From: Aquabacterium sp029268225
GTDB taxonomy: Bacteria; Pseudomonadota; Gammaproteobacteria; Burkholderiales; Burkholderiaceae_C
DNA: 64,000 nucleotides
Assembly: GCF_037482285.1 (NCBI RefSeq)
Contig: NZ_JBBEYB010000001.1
Location: 372,001-436,000 of the forward strand
Reading direction: 5' to 3'
The notes beneath the pieces were generated by a model. The model worked only from the letters and a program-made list of their open reading frames with translations. It was not told the origin of the DNA and did not search any database. Shown piece by piece: positions 33,609 to 46,929 of this stretch; positions within the stretch are counted from its first letter, which is position 1; every line of letters starts with the position of its first letter. The position numbers and the translations under genes were made by a program.

Positions 33609-34502
33609 ATGGAACTGCAGTCCCTGTCGATGTTGGTCGAAATCCTCGACGCTGGCAACCTCTCCGAGGCTGCCCGGCGTCTGAAGATGAGCCGCGCCAA
33701 CGTGAGCTACCACCTTAACCAGTTCGAGCGCGCCGTGGGGCAGCAGTTGGTGCGCCGCACCACCCGCCGCATCGAGCCCACCGAGATCGGTCTGCGCCTG
33801 TACGAGCACGGCCGTCAGATCCGAAACGAGCTCGAAGCGGCCCGCGAAACCGTCACCACCCTGGGCCAGACCCTGCAGGGGCGGGTGCGCCTGAGCGTGC
33901 CCAGCGGCTACGGTCAGCTGGTGATGGCGCCCTGGCTGATCGACTTCAAGCGCGCCTACCCCGGCATCGTGCTGGACGTGGTGTTTGAAAACCGCGTGGT
34001 CGACCTGATGCGCGACGAGGTGGACATTGCCGTGCGCGTGATGACCGACCCGCCCGACAACCTGGTGGCGCGCGACATGGGCTCGGTGCGCTACGTGGCC
34101 TGCGCCACGCCGGGCTATGCCCAGGCCCAGGGCATGCCGACCACGCTGGAAGACCTGTCACGGGCGCCGCTGATCACCTCCGCGGTGGTGGGGCGGCAGC
34201 TGCGCCTGGCCGCCTACCTGGAAGGCGAGCGCCACGAGGTGCAACTCGCGCCCACCCTCACCAGCGAAAACTTCCTGTTCCTGCGCGAGGCCATCGTGGC
34301 CGGCCTGGGCGTGGGCCTGGTGCCCGACTACGTGGTGCAGGACTTGGTCGAGCGCGGCGAGATGGTCACCGCCCTCGACAACTGGAAGCTCAGCATCTTC
34401 GGCACCAAGATGTACATGCTCTACATGCCCAACCGGCACCACACCCGGGCGGCATCCACCTTCATCGACTTCATGCTCGAGCAGGCGCGTCGCGCGGCAT
34501 GA
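33609..34502 (+). CDS. LysR-family regulator of the pim/gcdH operon
   Basis: 297 residues from the ATG at 33609, which places the start at the usual LysR N-terminus (MELQSLSMLVEILDAGNLSE). Winged-helix DNA-binding domain (1-62) with AARRLKMSRANVSYHLNQFE; linker helix; periplasmic-binding-like effector domain (about 90-290). Divergent from the catabolic operon with operator-like repeats between them, so it probably activates the operon and represses itself in response to a CoA ester or dicarboxylate. This matches the gcdR-gcdH arrangement in other proteobacteria. It ends 13 nt from the convergent response regulator. Confidence 0.9.
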   Translation: MELQSLSMLVEILDAGNLSEAARRLKMSRANVSYHLNQFERAVGQQLVRRTTRRIEPTEIGLRLYEHGRQIRNELEAARETVTTLGQTLQGRVRLSVPSGYGQLVMAPWLIDFKRAYPGIVLDVVFENRVVDLMRDEVDIAVRVMTDPPDNLVARDMGSVRYVACATPGYAQAQGMPTTLEDLSRAPLITSAVVGRQLRLAAYLEGERHEVQLAPTLTSENFLFLREAIVAGLGVGLVPDYVVQDLVERGEMVTALDNWKLSIFGTKMYMLYMPNRHHTRAASTFIDFMLEQARRAA

Positions 34503-34515
34503 GCGAGGCCTGGAC

Positions 34516-35471
34516 TCAGCCCAGTACCGCGTGGCAGGCCCGCGCCCGGCCCTCGGCCTTGGCGCGGTAGAGCTGGGCATCGGCCAGGGCCAGCAGGGCG
34601 GCCGCATCCTCGCGGGAGCTGGGTGTACGCACGGCCAGGCCCGCGCTGATGGTCAGGACCTCGGCCACGGTTGAGGCAGGGTGAGCGATGGCCAGCTCGC
34701 GCACGGCCAGCTTCATGCGCTGGGCCACCTGCCAGGCGCCGTCCAGGTCGGTGTCGGGCAGCAGGCAGGCGAACTCTTCGCCGCCGTAGCGGCACACCAC
34801 ATCGCCGGGGCGCAGGGCCGTCGCGGTCAGGGCGTGGGCGACCTGGCGCAGGGCCTCGTCGCCACGCTGGTGCCCGTGCACGTCGTTGTACTGCTTGAAA
34901 AAGTCCACATCGATCAGGATCAGGCTCAGGGGCTTGCCCGTGCGCTGCGCCCGGCCCCACTCGTCGCTCAGCCGCTCATCGAAGTAGCGGCGGTTGAAGA
35001 CGTGGGTGAGCGCGTCGATGAAGACCAGGCGCTTGAGCAGGTCGGTCTGGCGCTTGAGGGTCAGGTGGGTGCGCACCCGCGCGCGCACCACCGCCGGGTT
35101 GATGGGCTTGGTGATGAAGTCCACGGCCCCGGCGTCCAGGCCGCGGGTCTCTTCCTGGGCTTCGTGGTGGGCCGTGACGAAGAGCACCGGGATGTCGCGG
35201 GTGGCGCTGTCCTGCTTGAGCTGGCGGCAGACCTCGTAGCCGTCCAGGTCCGGCATCATCACGTCGAGCAGGATGACGTCGGGGCTTTCCTGTCGCGCCG
35301 TCTGCAAGGCCTGCGTGCCCGAGGTGGCCATGAAGACCTGGTAGTCGTCGGCGAAGACGCGGTAGAGCACCTGGATGTTGGTGGGCTGGTCATCGACCAC
35401 CAGCAGCCGGGGCTTGCGCTCGGGCTCTTTGAGCAGATCTGCTAGGGCGGCATCGACAGGCAGCATCCGTG

Positions 35472-35475
<4 letters not shown>
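34516..35475 (-). CDS. Response regulator with GGDEF output (diguanylate cyclase)
   Basis: Protein of 319 residues; the GTG at 35475 overlaps the stop of the hybrid kinase gene (GTGA), and an ATG lies three codons inside. Receiver domain (about 22-140) with acidic pair VVDDQ, phospho-acceptor Asp in LLDVMMPDLDG, and Lys in FITKPI. GGDEF domain (about 150-315) with GGEEF and the inhibitory RPGD site five residues upstream. It should make c-di-GMP when phosphorylated; the coupled kinase is the obvious phosphodonor. Confidence 0.94.
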
Positions 35476-39770
<4,295 letters not shown>

Positions 39771-39875
39771 GTCGTGGTGGGTGAACGTCCTGGCATTGTG
39801 ACCCGGGTGCCGGCGCGTGGGGGTGAACTTTGGGGGCTTTCGGACAGTGGGTGTGGCGAACTCAGGCTTATCCAG

Positions 39876-39890
39876 CATGGCGCGGCCATG
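39876..39890. promoter_or_regulatory. Palindrome and possible promoter upstream of acetoacetyl-CoA synthetase
   Basis: CATGGC-gcg-GCCATG lies about 47 bp before the start at 39937, followed by TAAATT (39901-39906), a fair -10 candidate. This suggests operator control of the plus-strand gene. Confidence 0.35.
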
Positions 39891-39936
39891 CGGACGGGGC
39901 TAAATTGCGACGATCCCCTCCTTTGGATGCTCGCCC

Positions 39937-41931
39937 ATGACGCCTCCCTACGTTCCCCAGATCCGGCTTTACCAGAACTGGCTGGCCGCCGAACGCGGTC
40001 TGTACTTCGATTCGTACGACGCACTGTGGCGCTGGTCCGTCACCGACCAGGAGGCCTTCTGGCAGAGCCTGTGGGACTACGACGGCATGGTCTCGCCCAC
40101 GCCGCACACGGCCGCGCTGGCCGACGCCCGCATGCCGGGCGCACGCTGGTTCGAAGGCGCCCAGGTCAACTACGCCCAGCGCGTGCTCAGCCATGTGACG
40201 CCGGCCCATGCCGCCGGTTTTCCGGCCATCGTCAGCGAAAACGAACTGGGTGAGGTGCGCGAGCTGAGCTGGCCCGAGCTGCGGCGCCAGGTGGCTTCGC
40301 TGGCGCTGACCTTGCGCGAGCTGGGCGTACAGCGCGGCGACCGCGTGGCCGCCTACCTGCCCAACACGCCCGAGACCGTGGTGGCCTTCCTTGCCTGCGC
40401 CAGCGTCGGCGCCATCTGGAGCGTGTGCGCCCCCGACATGGGCACCCAGGCCGTGGCCGACCGCTTTGCGCAGATCACGCCGCGCGTGCTGATCGCCGTC
40501 GATGGCATCCACTACGCTGGCAAGGCGCTGGACCGTGGCGCCGTGGTCGAGGCCCTGCGCGCCGACCTGCCCACGGTCGAGCACCTCATCGTGCTGCGCA
40601 GCCCGCACGCCACCCACCGCGTGGCGGCCGAGCGCGAGTTCGCGCAGGCGATTGCCCGCGACGACGCGGCCACCGCCGCCTTCGAGCCCGAGTGGCTGCC
40701 GTTCGACCACCCGCTTTGGATCGTCTACTCCAGCGGCACCACCGGCCTGCCTAAGGCCCTGGTGCACGGCCACGGTGGCATCGTGATGGTGAGCGCGGCT
40801 TCGCGCAAGCTGGGCGATGTGGGCTGCAGCTACGCGCCCAACAGCCTGGGCGAGCGCTTTCACTGGTACAGCACCACCGGCTGGGTGATGTGGAACAGCC
40901 AGGTCAGCGGTCTGCTCGATGGCGCCACCATCTGCCTGTACGACGGCAGCCCCGCTGGCTCGAAAGAGGCGCCCGACTGGTCCGTGCTGTGGCGCTTTGC
41001 CGCCCGTCACCGCGTCACCTACTTCGGCGCGGGCGCGGCCTTCTATGCCGGCTGCATGAAGGCCGGCGTGGACCTGTCGAGCTGTGGCGACCTCTCGCGC
41101 ATCCGCGCGTTGGGCTCTACCGGCTCGCCCTTGTCCGAAGACGTGCAGCGCTGGGGCACGGCGCAGTTTGCGCGCCTGGGCACGCCCGACATCTGGTGGA
41201 ACAACATCTCGGGTGGCACCGACTTCTGCGGCGTATTCATCGGCAGCCACCGCGAGCTGCCGCAACAACCGGGGCGCCTGGCCTGCCGCCAGCTCGGCAG
41301 CGCGGTCGAAGCCTGGAACGAGGCCGGCGAGCCCGTCATTGACGAGGTGGGCGAGCTGGTTTGCACGCGGCCGCTGCCGTCCATGCCGCTCTACCTGTGG
41401 GGCGACACGGGCAACGCCCGCTACCTGTCGAGCTATTTCGATGTCTACCCCGGCATCTGGCGCCATGGCGACTGGGTGCGCATCCATCCGGATGGCAGCT
41501 GTGTCATCTACGGCCGCAGCGACGCCACCATCAACCGCCATGGCCTGCGCATGGGCACCAGCGAGATCTACGCCGCCGTCGAGGCCCTGCCCGAGGTGCT
41601 CGATGCCATGGTGATCGACCTGGAGTACCTGGGGCGGCCCTCGCGCATGATCCTGTTCGTGGTGCTGCGCGAGGGCTTGAGGCTGGACGAGGCCTTGCGC
41701 GCGCGCATCCACGAGGCCATCAAGACCACGCTGTCGCCGCGCTTCATCCCCGACGACCTGTGGCAGGCGCCCGAGATCCCACGCACCCTGTCGGGCAAGA
41801 AGCAGGAGGTGCCGATCAAGAAGCTCTTCCTGGGGCACGACATCCGCAAGGTGGTGAACCCCGAGGCGATGGCCAACCCCGGCTGTCTGGGTTGGTATGC
41901 CGAACAGGCCACCCGGGCGAACGCCGCGTAG
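39937..41931 (+). CDS. aacS: Acetoacetate-CoA ligase (acetoacetyl-CoA synthetase)
   Basis: Protein of 664 residues, the usual size. Adenylate-forming fold with the ACS-type N-terminus, P-loop WIVYSSGTTGLPKALVHGHG, the A5-region NNISGGTDFCG characteristic of acetoacetyl-CoA synthetases, HGDWVRIHPDGSCVIYGRSD, and the catalytic Lys in LSGKKQEVPIKKL. It activates acetoacetate with ATP and CoA, typically for reuse of polyhydroxybutyrate breakdown products or ketone bodies. Not to be confused with acetyl-CoA synthetase; the SGGTD and C-terminal KKQEVPIK blocks decide this. Confidence 0.93.
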   Translation: MTPPYVPQIRLYQNWLAAERGLYFDSYDALWRWSVTDQEAFWQSLWDYDGMVSPTPHTAALADARMPGARWFEGAQVNYAQRVLSHVTPAHAAGFPAIVSENELGEVRELSWPELRRQVASLALTLRELGVQRGDRVAAYLPNTPETVVAFLACASVGAIWSVCAPDMGTQAVADRFAQITPRVLIAVDGIHYAGKALDRGAVVEALRADLPTVEHLIVLRSPHATHRVAAEREFAQAIARDDAATAAFEPEWLPFDHPLWIVYSSGTTGLPKALVHGHGGIVMVSAASRKLGDVGCSYAPNSLGERFHWYSTTGWVMWNSQVSGLLDGATICLYDGSPAGSKEAPDWSVLWRFAARHRVTYFGAGAAFYAGCMKAGVDLSSCGDLSRIRALGSTGSPLSEDVQRWGTAQFARLGTPDIWWNNISGGTDFCGVFIGSHRELPQQPGRLACRQLGSAVEAWNEAGEPVIDEVGELVCTRPLPSMPLYLWGDTGNARYLSSYFDVYPGIWRHGDWVRIHPDGSCVIYGRSDATINRHGLRMGTSEIYAAVEALPEVLDAMVIDLEYLGRPSRMILFVVLREGLRLDEALRARIHEAIKTTLSPRFIPDDLWQAPEIPRTLSGKKQEVPIKKLFLGHDIRKVVNPEAMANPGCLGWYAEQATRANAA

Positions 41932-41955
41932 GAATTCGGCGTAAGCTCGGCGCGC

Positions 41956-42324
41956 ATGACGCTGAACTACCTGGAATTTGACTACAGCGAAGACGCCGAG
42001 GGCATCGGCACCTTCGAAACCCTGGCCTCGGTGAGCCCCTCGCAGGTGGCCGCCGTGCACGCCGAGGTCGCCGAGGTGCTGGCCTGGGCCTTTCGCACCT
42101 TCCCCGACGGGCACGGCCCCGTGGCCGAAGGCTTCGAGTGGGACTACGACCTGCAGGGCCAGCGCGAGTTCACCGCTGCCGAGTCCCTGTGCTTTGACGA
42201 GCGCACCGGCCGCATCACGGTCGAGCCCCAGCCCCCCGGCACGCCGCGTCACACCGTGAGCCTCTCGCTCAGCGGCACGCCGGCCTTTTGCGACGCCCTG
42301 CGCGCGCAGTTCGATCTGGGGTGA
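41956..42324 (+). CDS. Conserved hypothetical protein (122 aa)
   Basis: Acidic protein of 122 residues (MTLNYLEFDYSEDAEGIGTF...), starting 24 nt after aacS and probably co-transcribed. Contains an EGFEWDYDLQG segment and a beta-rich C-terminus (HTVSLSLSGTPAFCDAL). No signal peptide, membrane helix or recognised catalytic motif. Proteins that begin YLEFDYSED and lie singly near housekeeping genes occur in Burkholderiales, but I know no function for them. Confidence 0.72.
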   Translation: MTLNYLEFDYSEDAEGIGTFETLASVSPSQVAAVHAEVAEVLAWAFRTFPDGHGPVAEGFEWDYDLQGQREFTAAESLCFDERTGRITVEPQPPGTPRHTVSLSLSGTPAFCDALRAQFDLG

Positions 42325-42474
42325 TTTCGACCCTGGGGTGAACCGGCGGTACTCGCCCTGCGCCCCGCCACTGGGGCCTCACTACAATGGCGCCCCTTCG
42401 GTTGCGGCCCCTCTGGCCACGCCGAGAGCCTGCCTTCCGGGCGCGCACCGCCCCTACCTGCCTATCTGCCCACC

Positions 42475-43404
42475 ATGAACATCACCGTCCTCGAGGAACT
42501 GCGCGCCTACATCGATCCGCTGACCCCGGAAGAGCACGCCTCGCTGGAGCGCAGCATCCTGGCCGAGGGCTGCCGCGATGCCCTCGTGCTGTGGGGCGAG
42601 GTGCTGGTGGACGGGCACAACCGCTATGGCATCTGCCAGAAACACAGCATCCCCTTCCAGACCGTGCAGAACCCGCGTTTCACCTGCATGGAAGACGTGC
42701 ACCTGTGGATGATCGACCAGCACCTGGGCCGACGCAGCGTGTCCGACTTCCAGCGCGGCGTGCTGGCGCTGCGCAAGAAGGAGATCCTGAGCGCACGCAC
42801 CCAGGCCGTGCAGGCGGGCCTGGCCGCGGCCCAGGCCGAAGCCGCCGCAGCGCAGGCCGAGCGCGAAGCGGCTGAGGGCAGCGACGCTGACGCACCCAAG
42901 GTGGCCGTGCCCAGTCGCGAAGAACTCGCCCGCGTGGCCCGCCTGAGCAGCACCACCGTCGCCCAGATCGAAAAGATCCAGAAGGCCGCTGCGCCCGAGC
43001 TGGTCGAAGCCGTCAAGGCCGGCACCATCTCGATCAACGCCGCGGCCACCGTGGCCTCGCTGCCGGTCGAGCAGCAGGTCGCCGCCGTGGCCGGGGGCAA
43101 GAAGGAGCTGCAGCAGGCTGCCCGCCAGGTGCGCGAAGCCCGGGCGGCGGCCCGCGTGGCCCGCGCGCCGCAATCGGACGAGGGCGTCGCCGCCGATGCC
43201 GACACGGCACAGGGTCAGGGCGCGGCGGATGACGGCCCCCGTCCCGGCGAGACTCCGGACGCCACCATTGCTCGCCTGCTGCAGACGGTGGCCACCCTGC
43301 GTGCCGAGAACGCCCGCTGGCAGGCACGCTGGCACGCCGCCCAGGCGACCCCAGCGGGCGCCGGCGATGCCGTGTCGACCGACGCCGGTTTGCCGCCGTT
43401 TTGA
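42475..43404 (+). CDS. Orphan ParB/sulfiredoxin-fold protein (plasmid replication/partition-related)
   Basis: Protein of 309 residues. N-terminal ParB-like/Spo0J nuclease-fold domain (about 5-100) with ILAEGCRDALVLWGEVLVDG and HNRYGICQKH. A helical Ala/Gln-rich segment follows (AAAQAEAAAAQAEREAAEG, about 120-140), then an HTH-like part with LARLSST-type helices and a disordered acidic tail. No parA neighbour, so a partition role is doubtful. The domain often sits in DNA-binding regulators, or in proteins that bind nucleotides. A -10-like TACAAT lies at 42383-42388. Confidence 0.75.
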   Translation: MNITVLEELRAYIDPLTPEEHASLERSILAEGCRDALVLWGEVLVDGHNRYGICQKHSIPFQTVQNPRFTCMEDVHLWMIDQHLGRRSVSDFQRGVLALRKKEILSARTQAVQAGLAAAQAEAAAAQAEREAAEGSDADAPKVAVPSREELARVARLSSTTVAQIEKIQKAAAPELVEAVKAGTISINAAATVASLPVEQQVAAVAGGKKELQQAARQVREARAAARVARAPQSDEGVAADADTAQGQGAADDGPRPGETPDATIARLLQTVATLRAENARWQARWHAAQATPAGAGDAVSTDAGLPPF

Positions 43405-43486
43405 CGCGGCGGGCATGGCTGTGATTTCGGGCACACTTTGAGTTCGGCCCCTGTCATCCCCGACTCACCCCCTTGACCGCTTTGTC

Positions 43487-44848
43487 ATGACCGCATCGTC
43501 TTCCTCCTGGTGGACCCGACCTCGCTGGTGGTTGATCGCCGCCGTGGTGCTGCTTGGGGTGATCGCGGCCTGGTTATGGACCCGAGCTCAGCCCGTCGCC
43601 GTGCTCACGGTGGTCTCTCAACCCCTGGTGCGAACGCTGCAGTTCACGGGGCGGGTCAAGACCCCGGCGCGGGTCGACGTGGGCGTGACCGTCACCGGCC
43701 GCGTGCAGCAGGTGCGCGTGCGCGAGGGTGACGTGGTCGCCGAGGGCGATGCCCTGATCGAGCTGGAATCCGACGAATGGCGCGCCGCCTGGCTGCAGGC
43801 CCAGGCCAGCGCGCAACAGGCCCAGGCGCGACTGGGCAGTGTGCAGGCCCTGGCCTTGCCGAGCGCCGAAGCCACCTTGGCGCAGGCTGAAGCCACCGTG
43901 CTGCAGGCCGAGCGTGATCTGGCCCGCACCCGCGAGCTGGTCGCCCAGCAGTTCTACAGCCAGGCCCGCATGGACGAAGCCCAGCGCAGCGTGGCCGTGG
44001 CCCGTGCCCAGCGCGAGGCCGCCCGCGTGCAGGTGCAGGCCAACCGTCCGCAAGGCGCCGAGCGCGCCGTCAGCCAGGCTCAGCTGGCGGCGGCCAAGGC
44101 GGCGGTCGAGGTGGCGCGTGCCAAGCTGGACCAGGCCACCGTGCGCGCCCCGGGGCCTGGCCGGGTGCTGGTGCGCAGCGTCGAGCCCGGCCAGATCGTG
44201 CAGGCCGGCAAGAGCCTGCTGACCCTGTCGGTCGATGGTCCCACCGAGCTGGTGGCCCAGGTCGATGAACGCTACCTCGGCCAGTTGCAGGTCGGCCAGC
44301 GTGCTGCCGTGTTGGCCGACGCCTACCCGGCCCAGCCTTTCGAGGCCGTGGTCGACCGGCTGGCCCCGGCCGTCAACGCCCAAAGCGGCGCGGTCGAAGT
44401 GACGCTGCGCTTGCAAGGCGAGCGCCCCGCCTTCTTGCGCGAAGACATGACCCTGTCCATCGAGGTCGTCACTGCCCGCGAAGCCGCCGTGCTGGCGCTG
44501 CCTTTGCAGGCGGTGCGCGACGCAGCCGACAGCGCCCAGACCCGTGCCAGCGATGGCCGCGCCAGCGTGCTGGTGCTGGCTGACGGCCGTGCGCAGGTGC
44601 GCGAGGTGACGCTGGGCCTGCGCACGCTGGACCAGGTCGCGGTGCGCAGCGGCTTGCGCGCAGGCGAGCAGGTGCTGCTTGACCCGACCGTGGTACCGGG
44701 CACTCGCGTGCGTGCGCTCACACCGGCCGAGTCGGCGAAACAGAACGCCGCGCAACAAGCCACACAACGGGCTGCTCCGACCCCAGCGCAAGGGGGCGTC
44801 TCGCGCGACCGCGCCGAGGGCGGCATCTCGCAAACTTTCAGCCGCTGA
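43487..44848 (+). CDS. HlyD/MacA-type periplasmic adaptor subunit of an efflux system
   Basis: Protein of 453 residues. One N-terminal membrane anchor (WWLIAAVVLLGVIAAWLW, about 13-30). Then a biotinyl-lipoyl-like half (VTVTGRVQQVRVREGDVVAE), a long alpha-helical hairpin rich in Ala/Gln (about 100-205), the second lipoyl half (KLDQATVRAPGPGRVLVRSV), beta-barrel and membrane-proximal domains, and a low-complexity tail. It bridges the inner-membrane pump to an outer-membrane channel. Followed by permease and ATPase genes: a three-gene MacAB-like exporter in the order adaptor-permease-ATPase. Substrate unknown. Confidence 0.9.
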   Translation: MTASSSSWWTRPRWWLIAAVVLLGVIAAWLWTRAQPVAVLTVVSQPLVRTLQFTGRVKTPARVDVGVTVTGRVQQVRVREGDVVAEGDALIELESDEWRAAWLQAQASAQQAQARLGSVQALALPSAEATLAQAEATVLQAERDLARTRELVAQQFYSQARMDEAQRSVAVARAQREAARVQVQANRPQGAERAVSQAQLAAAKAAVEVARAKLDQATVRAPGPGRVLVRSVEPGQIVQAGKSLLTLSVDGPTELVAQVDERYLGQLQVGQRAAVLADAYPAQPFEAVVDRLAPAVNAQSGAVEVTLRLQGERPAFLREDMTLSIEVVTAREAAVLALPLQAVRDAADSAQTRASDGRASVLVLADGRAQVREVTLGLRTLDQVAVRSGLRAGEQVLLDPTVVPGTRVRALTPAESAKQNAAQQATQRAAPTPAQGGVSRDRAEGGISQTFSR

Positions 44849-44861
44849 AACGGGCCTCGCC

Positions 44862-46100
44862 GTGCGCCTTCCGACCCTCTCCGCGCTGGGCTTCGAATGG
44901 CGGGTGGCCGTGCGCTTCCTCACCGAGGGGCGTTTCCAGAGCCTGCTCATCATCGTGGGCGTCGCCGCCGGCGTGGCCGTGGTCGCCTACATCTCGGCCC
45001 TCATCACCGGTCTGCAGCGCAACACGCTGGAAAAGACCCTGGGCGCCCAGGCCCACATCAGCGTCTCCCCGCTCGACGAGCGCGTCACCCCGGCCCTGTC
45101 AGCGCAGCCCAATGCACTGCGCTGGAGCGACACCCAGGCGCGCGCCCAGCGCCTGCAGACCATCACCAACTGGCAGGCCATCGCCACCTTGCTGGCGCAG
45201 CGCCCCGGCGTGTCAGCCGTGTCTCCGATGACCTCGGGCGCCGCTCTGGCTCAGCGCGGCGAGGCCACCCGCGCCATCGCCCTGTCCGGCGTCGAGCTCA
45301 GCCGCTACGACCGCATCGTCAACCTGCGCAGCAAGCTGGTGGCCGGCACCCTGACCCTGTCGCCCGGCGAGGCCATCATCGGCCAGACCCTGGCGGAGGA
45401 CCTGGGCGTGCGCGTGGGTGACCGCATCACCGTGGTCATCAACGAGCGCCGCGACACCGTGCGCCTGACGGGGCTGGTCGACCTGGGCATCAAGGACCTC
45501 AACCGCCGCATGGTGCTCGTGCCCCTGCGCTCGGCCCAGACCCTGCTGAACCTGCCCGGCGGTGTGACCCAGATCGACCTGCGCCTGGACGACGTCTGGA
45601 CCGCGCAGGACCTGGCCAAGGTGCTGGCCCGCGAATTGCCCAACAAGGTCGAAAGCTGGCAAGAAGCCAACGCCCAGTTGGTGTCGGCCCTGCGTGCGCA
45701 GAGCGTCAGCACCGCCGTGATCCGCACCGTGGTGATGCTGGTGGTGGTGCTGGGCATCGCCAGCGTACTGGTGGTGTCGGTGGTGCAAAAGCAGCGCGAA
45801 ATCGGCATCTTGCGCGCCATGGGCACCACCCGTGGTCAGATCCTGCGGGTGTTCCTGCTGCAAGGCGTGCTGGTGGCCACGCTCGGTTCTTTGCTGGGCG
45901 TCTTGCTGGCCGCGGGCCTGATCGCGGGCTTCACGGCCTTCGTCAAGGGCTCGGACGGCCTGCCGCTCTTTTCGATCACCTTGCCGCCCGCAATGGCCCT
46001 GCAGATCGTGCTGATCACCAGCGTGGCGGGTGTGCTGGCCGCCGTCGCGCCAGCGCGTCGGGCCGCGCACATGGATCCAGCGCAGGCCATCCGGATGTGA
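44862..46100 (+). CDS. ABC transporter permease of the MacB/LolC (FtsX) type
   Basis: About 412 residues from the GTG at 44862, 13 nt after the adaptor stop; no ATG fits before the first membrane helix. One transmembrane helix near the N-terminus (SLLIIVGVAAGVAVVAYISA), a ~200-residue periplasmic MacB_PCD domain, and three C-terminal helices of the FtsX fold (VVMLVVVLGIASVLVVSVV; coupling helix QREIGILRAMGTTRGQILRV). In this mechanotransmission family ATP hydrolysis moves the periplasmic domain rather than carrying substrate through the membrane. Confidence 0.88.
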   Translation: MRLPTLSALGFEWRVAVRFLTEGRFQSLLIIVGVAAGVAVVAYISALITGLQRNTLEKTLGAQAHISVSPLDERVTPALSAQPNALRWSDTQARAQRLQTITNWQAIATLLAQRPGVSAVSPMTSGAALAQRGEATRAIALSGVELSRYDRIVNLRSKLVAGTLTLSPGEAIIGQTLAEDLGVRVGDRITVVINERRDTVRLTGLVDLGIKDLNRRMVLVPLRSAQTLLNLPGGVTQIDLRLDDVWTAQDLAKVLARELPNKVESWQEANAQLVSALRAQSVSTAVIRTVVMLVVVLGIASVLVVSVVQKQREIGILRAMGTTRGQILRVFLLQGVLVATLGSLLGVLLAAGLIAGFTAFVKGSDGLPLFSITLPPAMALQIVLITSVAGVLAAVAPARRAAHMDPAQAIRM

Positions 46101-46110
46101 GGCGCACGAC

Positions 46111-46929
46111 ATGAGCCAGCCCCTCCTCCCCCAATCTGTCATGCCCGCATCGACGGCATCATCCTCATCACCGGCCTCATCCGGGCTGTCTGCTGCCGCG
46201 CCGACCTCGGCATCACGGGCTGGCCGCGACCTGGTGCTGCTCACCGACCTGCGCAAGCGCTACAACGTGGGCCAACCCAACGAAACCGAGGTGCTGCACG
46301 GCCTGAACCTGCACCTGGCCACCGGCGAGTTCGCCGCGCTGATCGGCCCTTCCGGCTCGGGCAAGAGCACCTTGCTCAACATCCTCGGCCTGCTGGAGCC
46401 CGCCACCAGCGGCCGCTATGTGCTCGATGGCCAGTCGGTGGCCGAACTCGATGACGAGGCGCTGACCCGCCTGCGCCGCGACACCCTGGGTTTTGTCTTT
46501 CAGTTCCACCACCTGTTGCCCGCCTTCACCGCGCTGGAAAACGTGCTGATGCCCGTGCTGGCCCGCGACGGTCGCATCGGGCCGCGCCAGCGTGAACGCG
46601 CGCGCAGCCTGCTCGACGCAGTGGGCCTGGCGTATGCGATGGACCGCGTGCCGGGGGCCTTGTCCGGCGGCATGCAGCAACGCGTGGCCATGGCGCGTGC
46701 GCTCATGCTCGAGCCCAAGCTGGTGCTCGCCGACGAGCCCACCGGCAACCTCGACACGGCTTCTTCTAGCGAAGTGTTCGCGCTGATGCGGCGCATCCAC
46801 GAGCAGGTCGCCACCACCTTCCTCGTCGTCACGCACGACCCGCGCCTGGCCGCGCGTTGTGACCGCGTGATCGAACTGGTGGATGGGCGGGTGGCCAGCG
46901 ACGGGGCGCCGCCCACGACCGCCTCCTGA
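46111..46929 (+). CDS. ABC transporter ATP-binding protein (MacB/LolD type)
   Basis: 272 residues from the ATG at 46111, 10 nt after the permease stop. After a ~40-residue Ser/Ala-rich leader comes a complete nucleotide-binding domain: Walker A GPSGSGKST, Q-loop FVFQFHHLLPAF, signature LSGGMQQRVAMARAL, Walker B KLVLADEPTGNLD, H-loop VVTHD. The LolD-like FVFQFHHLLP is typical of exporters that pair with FtsX-fold permeases. The leader could instead be upstream of the true start. Its stop codon abuts the stop of the convergent PPK2 gene with no base between. Confidence 0.93.
   Translation: MSQPLLPQSVMPASTASSSSPASSGLSAAAPTSASRAGRDLVLLTDLRKRYNVGQPNETEVLHGLNLHLATGEFAALIGPSGSGKSTLLNILGLLEPATSGRYVLDGQSVAELDDEALTRLRRDTLGFVFQFHHLLPAFTALENVLMPVLARDGRIGPRQRERARSLLDAVGLAYAMDRVPGALSGGMQQRVAMARALMLEPKLVLADEPTGNLDTASSSEVFALMRRIHEQVATTFLVVTHDPRLAARCDRVIELVDGRVASDGAPPTTAS

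Noticed and set aside
39868..42252. 794-codon minus-strand open frame opposite acetoacetyl-CoA synthetase
   Set aside because: Shadow frame; the plus strand carries all adenylation motifs.
42475..43404. Chromosomal partition locus (parAB)
   Set aside because: No ParA ATPase gene or parS-like palindromes are adjacent; only a ParB-fold orphan is supported.
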